Source: Teichococcus aestuarii (GTDB lineage: Bacteria; Pseudomonadota; Alphaproteobacteria; Acetobacterales; Acetobacteraceae). Taken from it: DNA of 64,000 nucleotides. The stretch spans positions 310,001 through 374,000 of the forward strand of contig NZ_PDOA01000002.1 in NCBI RefSeq assembly GCF_003116135.1. The letters are read 5' to 3'. Positions 1 through 11,976 of the stretch are shown here, piece after piece (the stretch's first letter is position 1; each line of letters opens with the position of its first letter). The notes below the pieces were generated by a model that was not told the origin of the DNA, did no database searches, and saw nothing but the letters and a program-made list of their open reading frames with translations. A program made the position numbers and the translations under genes.

Positions 1-536
1 CCCTTCAGCGGGCCGGAGGTGAGCATCTCGGCGCGGATGCCGAGGGTGCGCATCAGCTCGCCCACGTCGAAGGACTGCAGGATGACGCCGATCGAGCCGG
101 TGAGGGTGGACTCGCGGGCGAAGACGCGCTGCGCCGGCATGGCGATCATGTAGCCGGCCGAGGCGGCGGTGCCGCGCATCACCGCCACCAGCGGCTTGCC
201 GGAGTCGCGGAAGCGGAGCAGCGCGGCGTGCAGCCCCTCGCCCCCCGCCACCGTGCCGCCGGGGCTGTCGATCGACAGGATCATGCCGCGCACCGCCGGG
301 TCCTTCGCCGCCCGGGCGATGGCCTCGGTCATCTTGCGGTCGTCGGTGATGGTGCCCTCGACCGAGAGGCGCAGCACATGGCCCCGCAGCCCGCCCACGC
401 CGCCTTCCAGGCCGGGCGCGAAGGCGGCGAACAGCGCCGCCAGCACCGCCAGCACGGCGAGCACCCGCCACAGCGCCAGGCGGCGCTTCAGGCGGCGGCG
501 GTCCACTAGCAGGTCGTGTTCGAGGGAGGCGCTCAT
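1..536 (-). CDS. sppA: Signal peptide peptidase SppA, C-terminal part cut by window edge
   Basis: Membrane-anchored serine protease (family S49) that degrades cleaved signal peptides. The reading frame starts at the ATG at 536-534 and runs off the left edge after 178 codons, so only the N-terminal part is here. A cytoplasmic basic stretch is followed by one transmembrane segment (about residues 21-42). The S49 core follows: SIDSPGG near residue 88, the nucleophile Ser126 in GTAASAGYM, then GSIGVI. Lys178 in SGPLK aligns with the general-base lysine of short SppA enzymes, so both catalytic residues lie in the window. It sits downstream of rpsA and katE on the same strand. Confidence 0.9.
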   Translation of the reverse strand, partial: MSASLEHDLLVDRRRLKRRLALWRVLAVLAVLAALFAAFAPGLEGGVGGLRGHVLRLSVEGTITDDRKMTEAIARAAKDPAVRGMILSIDSPGGTVAGGEGLHAALLRFRDSGKPLVAVMRGTAASAGYMIAMPAQRVFARESTLTGSIGVILQSFDVGELMRTLGIRAEMLTSGPLK

Positions 537-599
537 GCTGCCGGCATCAATGCCGGGGCGCGGGGCGGCGGGTCAAGCATGGGAGCGACCGCCCGGGGC

Positions 600-626
600 C
601 GGGGCGGCGGATTTCCCGCCGCCCCG
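600..626 (-). terminator. GC-rich hairpin after katE
   Basis: A perfect 11-bp stem (600-610 with 616-626) closes a 5-nt loop directly after the katE stop codon. There is no U-tract, so it may be a pause or 3'-end-stabilising hairpin rather than a full intrinsic terminator. Confidence 0.45.
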
Positions 627-641
627 CACCTCCGGCCGGCC

Positions 642-2765
<2,124 letters not shown>

Positions 2766-2918
2766 GGCAGGTCTCCCTTGGGCCTTGCCGCCGCCAGGGA
2801 ACCCGCAGGAGGGAGCGGGCGCGGCAGCACTCGCGGGGGAGAACGCGGCCTAGCCCCAGTCGTTGAGGCGTGAGGCCAGCCATCGGTGCGGAAAAGTCGC
2901 CGGGCCCCGAAACGCGGA

Positions 2919-2947
2919 CGCCCCGGGTGGAGGGTCCACCCGGGGCG
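2919..2947 (-). terminator. rpsA terminator hairpin
   Basis: A perfect 13-bp stem (2919-2931 with 2935-2947) with a 3-nt loop lies 46 bp past the rpsA stop. A short GTTTC follows in the direction of transcription. A second, weaker hairpin (about 2959-2976) precedes it. Confidence 0.7.
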
Positions 2948-2992
2948 CCGCGCAACCCGCCCGGCACGAGGCCGGGCGCGCTGGTCTGAGGA

Positions 2993-4702
2993 TCAGTCCT
3001 CGGAGGCCATCTGGTTGCGGCGGCGGATGGCCGCGCCCAGGATGTCGCCCAGCGAGGCGCCGGAGTCGGCGGTGCCGTACTCCTTCATCGCCTCGCGCTC
3101 CTCCTCCACTTCCTTGCCCTTGATGGTCAGGGCCAGGCGGCGGGCGGCGCGGTCCACGGCAGTCACCTTCGCATCGACCTTCTCGCCGATGGCGAACTTG
3201 TCGGGGCGCTGGTCGCCACGGTCACGGGCCAGCTCGGCGCGGCGGATGAAGCCGGTCAGCACCTCGTCCACGCGGACCTCGATGCCGTTCTGCTCGACCT
3301 TCGTCACCACGCAGGTGACGACGTCGCCCTTGCGGACGCGGTCCAGCACCTCGGCGGCCGGGTCGGCCTGGAGCTGCTTGATGCCGAGCGAGATGCGCTC
3401 CTTCTCGACGTCAACGTCCAGCACCTTGGCCTTGACGATGTCGCCCTTCTTGTAGGCGGCCATCGCCTGCTCGCCCGGGATCTCCCAGGAGAGGTCGGAC
3501 ATGTGGACCATGCCGTCGATCTCGGGCGCCAGGCCCACGAACAGACCGAACTCGGTGATGTTGCGGATCTCGCCCTCGACCATCGAGCCGGGGCCATGGC
3601 TCTCCAGGAACAGCTCCCAGGGGTTGCCCTGGGCCTGCTTCAGGCCGAGCGAGATGCGGCGCTTCGGCTCGTCCACGTCCAGGATCATCACGTCGACTTC
3701 CTGCGAAGTGGCGACGATCTTGCCCGGGTGGACGTTCTTCTTGGTCCAGCTCATCTCGGAGACGTGGACCAGGCCCTCGACGCCCGGCTCCAGCTCCACG
3801 AAGGCGCCGTAGTCGGTGATGTTGGTCACGCGGCCCGAGAACTTGGCGCCCACCGGGTACTTGATGGACACGCCCTCCCACGGGTCGGACATCAGCTGCT
3901 TCATGCCGAGGCTGATACGCTGCGTCTCGGAGTTGAAGCGGATGACCTGCACGCGGACCTGCTGACCGATGGTCAGGGCCTCGGAGGGGTGGTTGATGCG
4001 GCGCCAGGCGATGTCGGTGACATGCAGCAGGCCGTCCACGCCGCCAAGGTCGACGAACGCACCGTAGTCGGTGATGTTCTTGACCACGCCGTCGAGGATC
4101 ATGCCCTCCTTCAGGCCCTGGATCAGCTCCGAGCGCTGCTCGGCGCGCGTCTCTTCCAGAACAGCGCGGCGCGAGACCACGATGTTGCCGCGGGCGCGGT
4201 CCATCTTCAGGATCTGGAAGGGCTGCGGCGAGCCCATCAGGGGACCCACGTCGCGCACCGGGCGGATATCGACCTGGGAGCCGGGCAGGAAGGCCACGGC
4301 GCCGCCGAGGTCGACGGTGAAGCCACCCTTCACGCGGCCGAAGATGACGCCGTTGACGCGCTGCTGCGCGTTGAACGCCTTCTCCAGGTTGGTCCAGGCC
4401 TCCTCGCGGCGGGCCTTCTCGCGCGAGAGCACGATGGAGCCGTCACGGTCCTCGTAGCGCTCGACGAACAGCTCGATCACGTCGCCGGGCTGCACCTCGG
4501 CCCGCTGCCCCTGGGGGGCGAATTCCTTGAGGGGCACGCGCCCCTCGGACTTCAGCCCGACATCCACGACCGCGAAGTCATCGTCCACCCGGATCACCTT
4601 GCCGGTGACGACGGAGCCGGCGAAGCCGGTATCGGCGCCCAGGGTCTCGTCCAGCAGGGCGGCGAAGTCTTCGGTCATGGACGGGCTGTTGGCATTAGCC
4701 AT
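2993..4702 (-). CDS. rpsA: 30S ribosomal protein S1
   Basis: Binds the mRNA leader on the 30S subunit and helps place and unfold mRNA at initiation. At 569 residues it has the usual length for six S1 (OB-fold) repeats. They begin roughly at residues 30, 115, 200, 285, 372 and 459. Repeats 3-5 carry the canonical ITDYGAFV or ITEFGLFV strand and HVSEMSW or HMSDLSW turns; repeats 1, 2 and 6 are more divergent, as is normal for the ribosome-docking and terminal repeats. It follows cmk after a 404-bp non-coding stretch, the conserved aroA-cmk-rpsA order. Confidence 0.98.
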   Translation of the reverse strand: MANANSPSMTEDFAALLDETLGADTGFAGSVVTGKVIRVDDDFAVVDVGLKSEGRVPLKEFAPQGQRAEVQPGDVIELFVERYEDRDGSIVLSREKARREEAWTNLEKAFNAQQRVNGVIFGRVKGGFTVDLGGAVAFLPGSQVDIRPVRDVGPLMGSPQPFQILKMDRARGNIVVSRRAVLEETRAEQRSELIQGLKEGMILDGVVKNITDYGAFVDLGGVDGLLHVTDIAWRRINHPSEALTIGQQVRVQVIRFNSETQRISLGMKQLMSDPWEGVSIKYPVGAKFSGRVTNITDYGAFVELEPGVEGLVHVSEMSWTKKNVHPGKIVATSQEVDVMILDVDEPKRRISLGLKQAQGNPWELFLESHGPGSMVEGEIRNITEFGLFVGLAPEIDGMVHMSDLSWEIPGEQAMAAYKKGDIVKAKVLDVDVEKERISLGIKQLQADPAAEVLDRVRKGDVVTCVVTKVEQNGIEVRVDEVLTGFIRRAELARDRGDQRPDKFAIGEKVDAKVTAVDRAARRLALTIKGKEVEEEREAMKEYGTADSGASLGDILGAAIRRRNQMASED

Positions 4703-5106
4703 GAAGCAGAGTGTTCCTGATCCGCCCCGGCGGCGCCGCGGGAGGATTCCTGCGCCCCCGCTCGCGCGGGCACGGCTTGACCGAGCGCCCGCTCCGGCAG
4801 GAGGGACGCCCTTCGGTCCAGATCATGACAGGCGGAGTGTCGGCCCGCCTTTTCCGGTCCGGGAAGGTGGGAAGCCCGAGGGCCGCCCGCCAGGGTCCGG
4901 ACTTCCCGCCGCCCTGCGGCAGCGGGAATGGGGGACTCGCCTAGGCCAGTTGGGCCGCGAGCGTCAAGCGGATTCTGTCAAAGGCGCAACAATCCGGCGG
5001 GGGAGGATTTCAGGCGGCAGAATGAATTCTCCCGCCCGGCCTCCCTTCTTCTTCCTTTGGAAAGTTCTCGGCCGCGTCAGCCAGGGTGTTGTCAGGCCGG
5101 GCGTTG
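4703..5106. other. Non-coding stretch between cmk and rpsA (rpsA leader)
   Basis: 404 bp without a credible gene; open frames here only continue neighbours' antisense frames. It should hold the rpsA promoter and a leader of about 230 nt. A candidate promoter is listed separately. Near the cmk end there is a short imperfect repeat (gttgtcag at about 5090 and 5105). I see no clear terminator for cmk, so some read-through into rpsA is possible. Confidence 0.6.
4939..4967 (-). promoter_or_regulatory. Candidate housekeeping promoter for rpsA
   Basis: Read on the minus strand: -35 TTGACG (4967-4962), 17-nt spacer, -10 CTAGGC (4944-4939). The -35 is good and the -10 weak, in the style of strong alphaproteobacterial promoters that tolerate a GC-rich -10. 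An overlapping TTGACA lies just upstream. Not verified. Confidence 0.35.
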
Positions 5107-5769
5107 TCAGCCCAGGCGTTCGCGCACCAGCGCCCAGGCGGCGGCGAAGGCCGCCTCGGCGTCCAGCGCGGTGGTGTCCAGCAGCAGCGCGTCCCCGGCG
5201 GGCTTCATCGGCGCGGTGGCGCGGCTGGCATCCTGCGCGTCCCGCGCCCGCAGCTCGGCCAGCACCTGCGCCGGGTCGGCCTCCACGCCGCGGCCGCGCA
5301 GCTCCAGCCAGCGGCGGCGGGCACGCTCCTCGTCGCTCGCGGTGACGAACAGCTTCACCGGCGCCTCGGGGAAGACCACGGTGCCGATGTCCCGCCCGTC
5401 CAGCACCGCGCCATGGGTGCGGCCGAAATCCCGCTGCCAGTCCAGCAGCGCGGCGCGCACGGCGGGGATGGCGGCCACGGCGCTGGCGGCCCGATCGGCC
5501 GCCGGGCCGCGCAGGTCGGGGCGGCGCAGGTCCTCCGGCGTCAGCGCGCGGGCAGCGGCCTCGGCGCGGGCCGGATCGGCCGGGTCGGCACCCTCGTCCA
5601 GCAGGCGGCGGCCGGTGGCGCGGTAGAGCAGGCCGGTGTCCAGGTAGGACAGGCCGAGCGACTCGGCCAGGCGCCGCGCCAGCGTGCCCTTGCCCGCCGC
5701 CGCCGGCCCGTCCACCGCGATCACCACCCCGGCGAGGCTGCGCGCGGGCGCCGGCTGCGCCCCGCTCAT
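5107..5769 (-). CDS. cmk: Cytidylate kinase
   Basis: Phosphorylates CMP and dCMP with ATP in pyrimidine nucleotide metabolism. 220 residues, the normal length. The P-loop is [10 protein letters not shown] near the N-terminus, with [10 protein letters not shown] (NMP-binding region) after it and the [11 protein letters not shown] motif in the middle. The frame stays open far upstream, but the true start is the ATG at 5769, whose ATGA overlaps the aroA stop, so the two genes are translationally coupled. Part of aroA-cmk-rpsA. Confidence 0.96.
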   Translation of the reverse strand: MSGAQPAPARSLAGVVIAVDGPAAAGKGTLARRLAESLGLSYLDTGLLYRATGRRLLDEGADPADPARAEAAARALTPEDLRRPDLRGPAADRAASAVAAIPAVRAALLDWQRDFGRTHGAVLDGRDIGTVVFPEAPVKLFVTASDEERARRRWLELRGRGVEADPAQVLAELRARDAQDASRATAPMKPAGDALLLDTTALDAEAAFAAAWALVRERLG

Positions 5770-7151
5770 GCGGTGGCCGGGTGGTTCAGCCGGCGCAGGG
5801 CATCGCCCCCCGCCGCGCGGTTGATGAGGTCGGCGAAGCCGGGGAAGGAGGTGTCGATGAAGCTGGCATCGTCCACCGTCACCGGCTGCGCGGTGGCCAG
5901 GCCCAGCACCAGCGCGCTCATGGCGATGCGGTGGTCCATATGGGTGACGACGGTGCCGCCGCCCGGCGGCGGCGCGCCGGTGCCATGCACCAGCATGTCG
6001 TCGCCCTCGATCTCGACGCGGATGCCGTTGGCCTCCAGCAGCGCGGCCGTGGCGGCCACGCGGTCGCTCTCCTTCACCCGCAGCTCGGCCAGGCCGCGGA
6101 AGCGGCTGATGCCGCTGGCGCAGGCGGCGGCGACGGCCAGGATGGGGTATTCGTCCACCATCGAGGGCACCCGCTCCGGCGGCACGTCCACGGCGCGCAG
6201 CGCGCCGAAGCGGGCGGTCAGGTCGCCCACCGGCTCGCCGCCCTCGGTGCGGGCATTCTCCACCACGAGGTCGGCGCCCATCTCGCGCAGCGTGGTGAAC
6301 AGGCCGGTGCGCAGCGGGTTCAGCCCGACATGCGCCACCGTCAAGGCCGAGCCCGGCACCAGCAGCGCCGCCACCAGCGGGAAGGCGGCGGAGGAGGGGT
6401 CGCCCGGCACCGCCACGGGGGCGGCCACCAGCTCCGGCTGGCCGTCCAGCTCGATGACGCGGCGGTGGCCATCGGCCTCCACCTGCACCGTGGCGCCGAA
6501 ATGGCGCAGCATGTTCTCGGTGTGGTCGCGCGTCGCCTCCGGCTCCACCACGCGGGTCACGCCGCGGGCGCAGAGGCCGGCCAGCATCACCGCCGACTTC
6601 ACCTGCGCCGAGGCCATGGGCAGGGTGTAGTCCAGCGGCATCGGCTGGGCGGCACCCTCGATGGCGAGCGGCAGCCGGCCGCCGGCGCGGCCGGTGAAGC
6701 GCGCGCCCGAGGCCGAGAGCGGGTCCGTCACCCGCTTCATCGGCCGCTTGCGCAGGCTGGCGTCGCCGGTCAGCACGGCGAAGAGCGGGTGGCCGGCGAG
6801 CAGGCCGCAGATCAGCCGCGCGGCGGTGCCGGAATTGCCCATGTCCAGCACGTCCGCCGGCTCCACCAGCCCGCCGACGCCGCGGCCGGAGACCTGCCAC
6901 TGGCCTTCGCCCAGCCGCTCCACCGTGGCGCCCAGCGCCCGCATGGCGGCGGCGGTGCGCAGCACGTCCTCCCCCTCCAGCAGGCCGGAGATCTCGGTGC
7001 GGCCAACGGCCAGCGCGCCGAACATCAGCGCGCGGTGGCTGATCGACTTGTCGCCGGCGACCGTCAGGCGGCCGGAGAGGCCCTGAAGCGGCCGGGAGGC
7101 GCGCAGCGGCCTTGCATTCGTTCCATGTTCCACAAGGGCGGGGTTTGACAT
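5766..7151 (-). CDS. aroA: 3-phosphoshikimate 1-carboxyvinyltransferase (EPSP synthase)
   Basis: Sixth step of the shikimate pathway: joins phosphoenolpyruvate to shikimate-3-phosphate on the way to chorismate. With the ATG at 7151 it is 461 residues. Motifs: GDKSISHRA near residue 35, [10 protein letters not shown] in the first domain, and RVKESDRV in the second. A longer frame reaches an ATG at 7199 with a weak AAAGGCGG-like upstream site. I prefer 7151 because homologues start close to the AGDKSISHR strand and the extra residues look non-conserved. It diverges from the TIGR02300 gene, so the promoters lie between about 7152 and 7232. The stop overlaps the cmk start. Confidence 0.95.
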   Translation of the reverse strand: MSNPALVEHGTNARPLRASRPLQGLSGRLTVAGDKSISHRALMFGALAVGRTEISGLLEGEDVLRTAAAMRALGATVERLGEGQWQVSGRGVGGLVEPADVLDMGNSGTAARLICGLLAGHPLFAVLTGDASLRKRPMKRVTDPLSASGARFTGRAGGRLPLAIEGAAQPMPLDYTLPMASAQVKSAVMLAGLCARGVTRVVEPEATRDHTENMLRHFGATVQVEADGHRRVIELDGQPELVAAPVAVPGDPSSAAFPLVAALLVPGSALTVAHVGLNPLRTGLFTTLREMGADLVVENARTEGGEPVGDLTARFGALRAVDVPPERVPSMVDEYPILAVAAACASGISRFRGLAELRVKESDRVAATAALLEANGIRVEIEGDDMLVHGTGAPPPGGGTVVTHMDHRIAMSALVLGLATAQPVTVDDASFIDTSFPGFADLINRAAGGDALRRLNHPATA

Positions 7152-7232
7152 GGGGGCGGGGTGCGTGGCAATGCGCCCCGTGTTTTTCAGCCGGCCCATC
7201 CCTGGCCCGCCTTTCCCGGGATACTCACGCTG

Positions 7233-7553
7233 ATGGCCAAGCCCGAACTGGGTCTGAAACGCACTTGCGTCGCCTGCGGTGCCAAGTTCTACGATCTGAC
7301 CCGCCAGCCGGCGGTGTGCCCCAAGTGCGGCACCGAGCAGCCCGCCGAGCAGCCGCGCCTGCGCCGCGCCGCCGCCGTGGTCGAGGAGAAGGTCAAGAAG
7401 CGGCCCGTCCCGGTCGAGGCCGATGGCGACGAGGTCGAGATCGAGGACGTCGACGCCGATGACGCGATCGACGACGCCGAGGATCTCGATGACGCCGAGG
7501 ACGACATCGACGCCGAGATCGAGGTCGAGACCGACCGCGAGGAAGAGAACTGA
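7233..7553 (+). CDS. TIGR02300 family (FYDLN acid domain) protein
   Basis: Small conserved protein of unknown function, widespread in Alphaproteobacteria. 106 residues. The N-terminus holds two CxxC pairs (Cys12/Cys15 and Cys29/Cys32), a likely zinc ribbon, with the family signature KFYDL between them. The C-terminal half is extremely acidic (runs such as [18 protein letters not shown]). The ATG at 7233 was chosen because conservation begins at [12 protein letters not shown]; upstream in-frame sequence is non-conserved. Followed by a strong terminator, so probably monocistronic. Its commonly found position beside aroA is kept. Confidence 0.92.
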   Translation: MAKPELGLKRTCVACGAKFYDLTRQPAVCPKCGTEQPAEQPRLRRAAAVVEEKVKKRPVPVEADGDEVEIEDVDADDAIDDAEDLDDAEDDIDAEIEVETDREEEN

Positions 7554-7597
7554 CCGCCTCCGGGCGCGCCGACTCGCAGGAATGACGATTTGGAGCT

Positions 7598-7624
7598 GGG
7601 GGAATTCATTCCCCCGGCTTTTTT
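7598..7624 (+). terminator. Intrinsic terminator of the TIGR02300 gene
   Basis: Stem GGGGGAAT (7598-7605) with ATTCCCCC (7608-7615), then GGC and six T (7619-7624). It belongs to the GGGGGAATTC-type terminator family that recurs at 21403, 31697, 55578 and 57935. Confidence 0.85.
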
Positions 7625-7808
7625 ATTGGCGCCCCTACTGGCGCTCCATCGCGAACATCGCGATCCGCACCAGCGCGCTGACCACGAGCAGGACCAGGAC
7701 GATCCGGGAGAGGGTGGAGATCGGCGGCATGCCCTCCACATGGTTCCTGGCGGCCCGGCATGGAAGGCTCGCTGGCGCGGCGCCGCGGCATCGCCTATCC
7801 GGTGGGGC

Positions 7809-9064
7809 ATGGACGCCACCGATGCCCATCTCGCCGCCCAGTACGAGGCCTACCCCTACCCGCAGCGCGACCCGCGCGAGGAGGCGAAGCGCCTGATCGT
7901 CGGCAGCCCGAGCCACCTGCGGGAGATCGACCACTGGATCTTCGGCGCCCGCCGCCCGGCCACGCAGCCGCTGCGGGCGCTGATGGCGGGCGGCGGCAGC
8001 GGCGACGGCACGATGATGCTGGCGCAGCAGATGCAATGGGCCGGCAGATGCAATGGGCCGGCCGCCCCGGCGAGGTGGTGTGGCTCGACCGCTCCGCCGC
8101 CGCCTGCCAGGTGGCCGAGGCGCGGGCCAGGCAGCGCGGCCTCGCCAACATCCGCTTCGTCAACGGCTCGCTGCTCGACCTGCCGACGCTGGGCCTCGGC
8201 GAATTCGACTACATCGATTGCTGCGGCGTGCTGCACCACCTGCCGGACCCGGCGGCGGGGCTGGCGGCGCTGGCGGGCGCGCTGGCGCCGGGGGGCGGCA
8301 TCGGGCTGATGGTCTATGCCCCGCATGGCCGCACCGGCGTCTACATGCTGCAGGACGCGCTGCGCCTGCTGGCACCGGAGGAGGAGCCCCCCGCCGCCCG
8401 CGTGGAGGCCGCCCGCCGCCTCTGGAAGCACCTGCCCGAGACCGCCTGGCTGCGCCGCAACCCCTGGATCACCGACCATCTCGATGGCGGCGATGCCGGG
8501 CTCTACGACCTGCTGCTCAACCCGCGCGATGTGTCCTTCAGCGTGCCGCAGCTCGCCGCGCTGATCGGGGGGGCCGGGCTCAGGCTCCGCTGCTTCGTCG
8601 AGCCGCTGCGCTACGACCCGGACCGCTATCTGCCGGACCCGCGCCTGCGCGCCCGCACCGCCGCGCTGGACCCCGTGGCCCGCGCGGCGCTCGCCGAGTC
8701 GATCTGCGGCAACATGGGCATCCACATCGCCTATGTGACGCGCGACGAGGCCCCGGAACCCGCCTGGGACGACCCCGCTGCCATCCCGGTCCTGCGCGAG
8801 CTGGACGGCGCGGCGCTGGCCAAGGGGCTGCCCCGGGACGGGGTGCTGCGCGTCACCTTCGACGACATCCGCCTCGGCATCCCGCTGCCGCGCCTCGCCG
8901 CCGCCATCCTGGCGCGGGTGGACGGGCAACGCCGCATCGGCGAGATCGGCGACGCGCTGGCGGCCAACGGCATCCCGCGCGAGGCCTTCGCGCGGGACTG
9001 GGCGGCGCTGCGCGATGCCATGGAGCCGCTCAACCGCCTGCTGCTGGCCGCCCCGCCCGGATGA
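7809..9064 (+). pseudogene. Class I SAM-dependent methyltransferase, frameshifted by a 17-bp tandem duplication
   Basis: The first 78 or so codons from the ATG at 7809 read as a methyltransferase N-terminus with SAM motif I (LMAGGGSGDGT, residues 58-68). The frame then breaks and the rest (GEVVWLDRSAAA, then DYIDCCGVLHHLPDP and onward) continues in another frame to the stop at 9064. The cause is visible: CAGATGCAATGGGCCGG occurs twice in tandem (8028-8044 and 8045-8061). Removing one 17-nt unit gives one uninterrupted frame of 412 codons. The C-terminal third looks like a separate small domain (GIPLPRLAAAILARVDG). The stop overlaps the start of the next gene. It could be a true mutation, a reversible slippage site or an assembly error. 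Confidence 0.85.
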
Positions 9065-9606
9065 GCGATCCCCTGGAGCAGCGGCCGGCCATCGTCATCT
9101 TCGGCGCCGCCGTGCGCGCCGATGGCGGCCCGAGCCTGACGCTGCGCCGCCGCGTGATGGCCGCCGCCGCCTTCGGCGCCACCCTGCCCAGCCCGCTCTA
9201 CGTGCCCACCGGCGCCAAGGGCCGCCACGGCCCGGCCGAGGCCGAGGTGATGGGCCGCCTGCTGCAGGATCTCGGCGTGCCCGCCGCCGCCATCCGGCTG
9301 GAACCCACGGGGACGGACACGCTCTCCTCCGCCCGCGCCTGCGCCGCTTTGCTGCGCGGGCATGAGGGGCCGGTCTATGCCGCCAGCAGCGGCTACCACC
9401 TGCCGCGCTGCGTCATGCTGCTGCGGCTCTACGGCCTGCGGGCGCGCGCCGCGCCGCCGCCCGAGGCCGCCCATGCCTGGCGGGAGCGCTGGTGGTGGCG
9501 CGGGCGGGAGGCGCTGGCCCTGCCCTACGACGCGGCATTGGCCTGGTGGGAGGTGCGCCGCGCCCCGGCCGCCCCGCCCTCTGCCCCTCCCCCTGGCCAG
9601 GGCTGA
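9061..9606 (+). CDS. YdcF/SanA-like DUF218 protein
   Basis: 181 residues of the DUF218 (YdcF/SanA) superfamily, a Rossmann-like fold linked in some members to cell-envelope metabolism; substrate unknown. Recognisable segments are IVIFGAAV at the N-terminus, VPTGAKGRHGPAEAEVM, LEPTGTDTLSSA and ASSGYHLPRCVMLLRLYG. It has no signal peptide or clear membrane anchor, unlike E. coli SanA. Its ATG overlaps the TGA of the frameshifted methyltransferase (ATGA), so it is probably co-transcribed and translationally coupled to it. Loss of frame upstream may lower its translation. Confidence 0.85.
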   Translation: MSDPLEQRPAIVIFGAAVRADGGPSLTLRRRVMAAAAFGATLPSPLYVPTGAKGRHGPAEAEVMGRLLQDLGVPAAAIRLEPTGTDTLSSARACAALLRGHEGPVYAASSGYHLPRCVMLLRLYGLRARAAPPPEAAHAWRERWWWRGREALALPYDAALAWWEVRRAPAAPPSAPPPGQG

Positions 9607-9772
9607 GGCTCCCGGTGTAGAAGCCGCGCCAGCATCGCGAGTCGGGCCCCGCCCCGACGCCAACCTGCCCCGTCCGTGGCAAGGTGGCACCCCGGCGACG
9701 GGGGATGTGGCCGCGCTCGGCAATCCAACGGCGCCCACCTCGATGCGGAGCATGGAAGGAAGGGCGCCGCCG

Positions 9773-10816
9773 ATGGACCAGCAATTCGCCAGCGACAACT
9801 ATGCGGGCCTCTGCCCCGAGGCCTGGCAGGCCATGGCCGAGGCCAATGCCGGCCACGCCCCCGCCTATGGCGACGACCCCTGGACCGCCCGCGCCGCCGA
9901 CCGCTTCCGTGCCCTGTTCGGCACGGAATGCGAGGTGTTCTTCGTGTTCAACGGCACGGCGGCCAATGCGCTGGCCCTGGCCGCGCTGTGCCAGAGCTAC
10001 CACAGCGTGATCTGCGCCGAGGCCGCGCATGTCGAGACCGACGAGTGCGGCGCGCCGGAATTCTTCTCCAACGGCTCCAAGCTGCTGGTGGCGCCCGCCA
10101 GCGGCGGCCGGCTGACGCCGCACGCCATCCGCACGCTGGCCACCGCGCGGGGCGACATCCACTACCCCAAGCCGCGCGCCGTCACGATCACCCAGCCCAC
10201 CGAGACGGGCGAGGTCTATTCGCTGGCGGAGATCCGCGCCATCGCCGCCGAGTGCCGGGCGCTTGGGCTGCGCCTGCACATGGATGGCGCGCGCTTCGCC
10301 AATGCCTGCGCCAGCCTCGGCTGCTCCCCGGCCGAGATGACCTGGCAGGCGGGGGTGGACGTGCTCTGCTTCGGCGGCACCAAGAACGGCATGGCGGTGG
10401 GCGAGGCGGTGATCTTCTTCAACCGCGCCCTGGCCGAGGATTTCGACTACCGCTGCAAGCAGGCGGGGCAGCTCGCCTCCAAGATGCGCTTCCTGGCCGC
10501 GCCCTGGGTGGGCATGCTGGAAAGCGGCGCCTGGCTGCGCAACGCCGCGCACGGCAATGCCTGCGCGCGGGACTTCGCCGCCATGCTCGACGGCATCCCC
10601 GGCGTGGCGCCGATGTTCCCCGTGCAGTCCAACGCCGTCTTCCTCCAGGCGCCGCCGGCGGTGCTGGAGGGGCTGAAGGAAAGGGGCTGGCGCTTCTACA
10701 CCTTCATCGGCGGCGGGGCGCGCTTCATGTTCGCCTGGGATGCCCGGCCGGAGCGGATGCGGGCGCTGGCCGACGACCTCCGCGCCCTGGCCGCCGGGGC
10801 CATCTGCCAGGGATAG
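9773..10816 (+). CDS. Low-specificity threonine aldolase / beta-eliminating lyase family
   Basis: PLP enzyme of the threonine-aldolase-like family (fold type I), which typically cleaves L-threonine or L-allo-threonine to glycine and acetaldehyde. 347 residues. Start of the PLP domain: ASDNYAGLCPE; phosphate loop FNGTAANALAL near residue 60; HMDGAR at 169-174 (Asp171 to the pyridine nitrogen); catalytic Lys204 in CFGGTKNGM. An AAGGAAGGG ribosome site sits 9-10 nt before the ATG at 9773. Stereo-preference cannot be read from sequence. It stands alone between the DUF218 gene and the SMP-30 gene. Confidence 0.92.
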   Translation: MDQQFASDNYAGLCPEAWQAMAEANAGHAPAYGDDPWTARAADRFRALFGTECEVFFVFNGTAANALALAALCQSYHSVICAEAAHVETDECGAPEFFSNGSKLLVAPASGGRLTPHAIRTLATARGDIHYPKPRAVTITQPTETGEVYSLAEIRAIAAECRALGLRLHMDGARFANACASLGCSPAEMTWQAGVDVLCFGGTKNGMAVGEAVIFFNRALAEDFDYRCKQAGQLASKMRFLAAPWVGMLESGAWLRNAAHGNACARDFAAMLDGIPGVAPMFPVQSNAVFLQAPPAVLEGLKERGWRFYTFIGGGARFMFAWDARPERMRALADDLRALAAGAICQG

Positions 10817-10885
10817 TGCCGCGCCACGCCCCGTGCCAGTCTGCTCAGCAGCAGTCTGCTCATCAGACGAGTGAGGGAGAACACC

Positions 10886-11850
<965 letters not shown>

Positions 11851-11851
<1 letters not shown>

Positions 11852-11976
11852 GAATCTTCTTTTTCTGAAGAAAAAGAAGCAAAAAAACTTTGTCAGTTTG
11901 GCGGTGCGCTGGTTGAGAAGCGTGACGCCAAACTGACAAAAAGTTTTTGGTTCTTTTTTTAAAAAGAACTTCTTTC
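11851..11976. repeat. Three-hairpin convergent-junction repeat, copy A
   Basis: AT-rich 126-bp element between the convergent SMP-30 and deaminase genes. Hairpin 1: CTTCTTTTTC/GAAAAAGAAG (11856-11879). Hairpin 2: perfect 12-bp stem 11892-11903 with 11926-11937, extended outward by AAAACTTT/AAAAGTTTT. Hairpin 3: 11950-11958 with 11961-11969. T-tracts occur on both strands, so it can end transcripts from both sides. Copies B and C are at 20225 and 37857. Confidence 0.9.

Noticed and set aside
5107-6900. 597-residue protein containing cytidylate kinase at its end
   Set aside because: The upstream part is an out-of-frame shadow of aroA; the real cmk starts at 5769 with an ATGA overlap.
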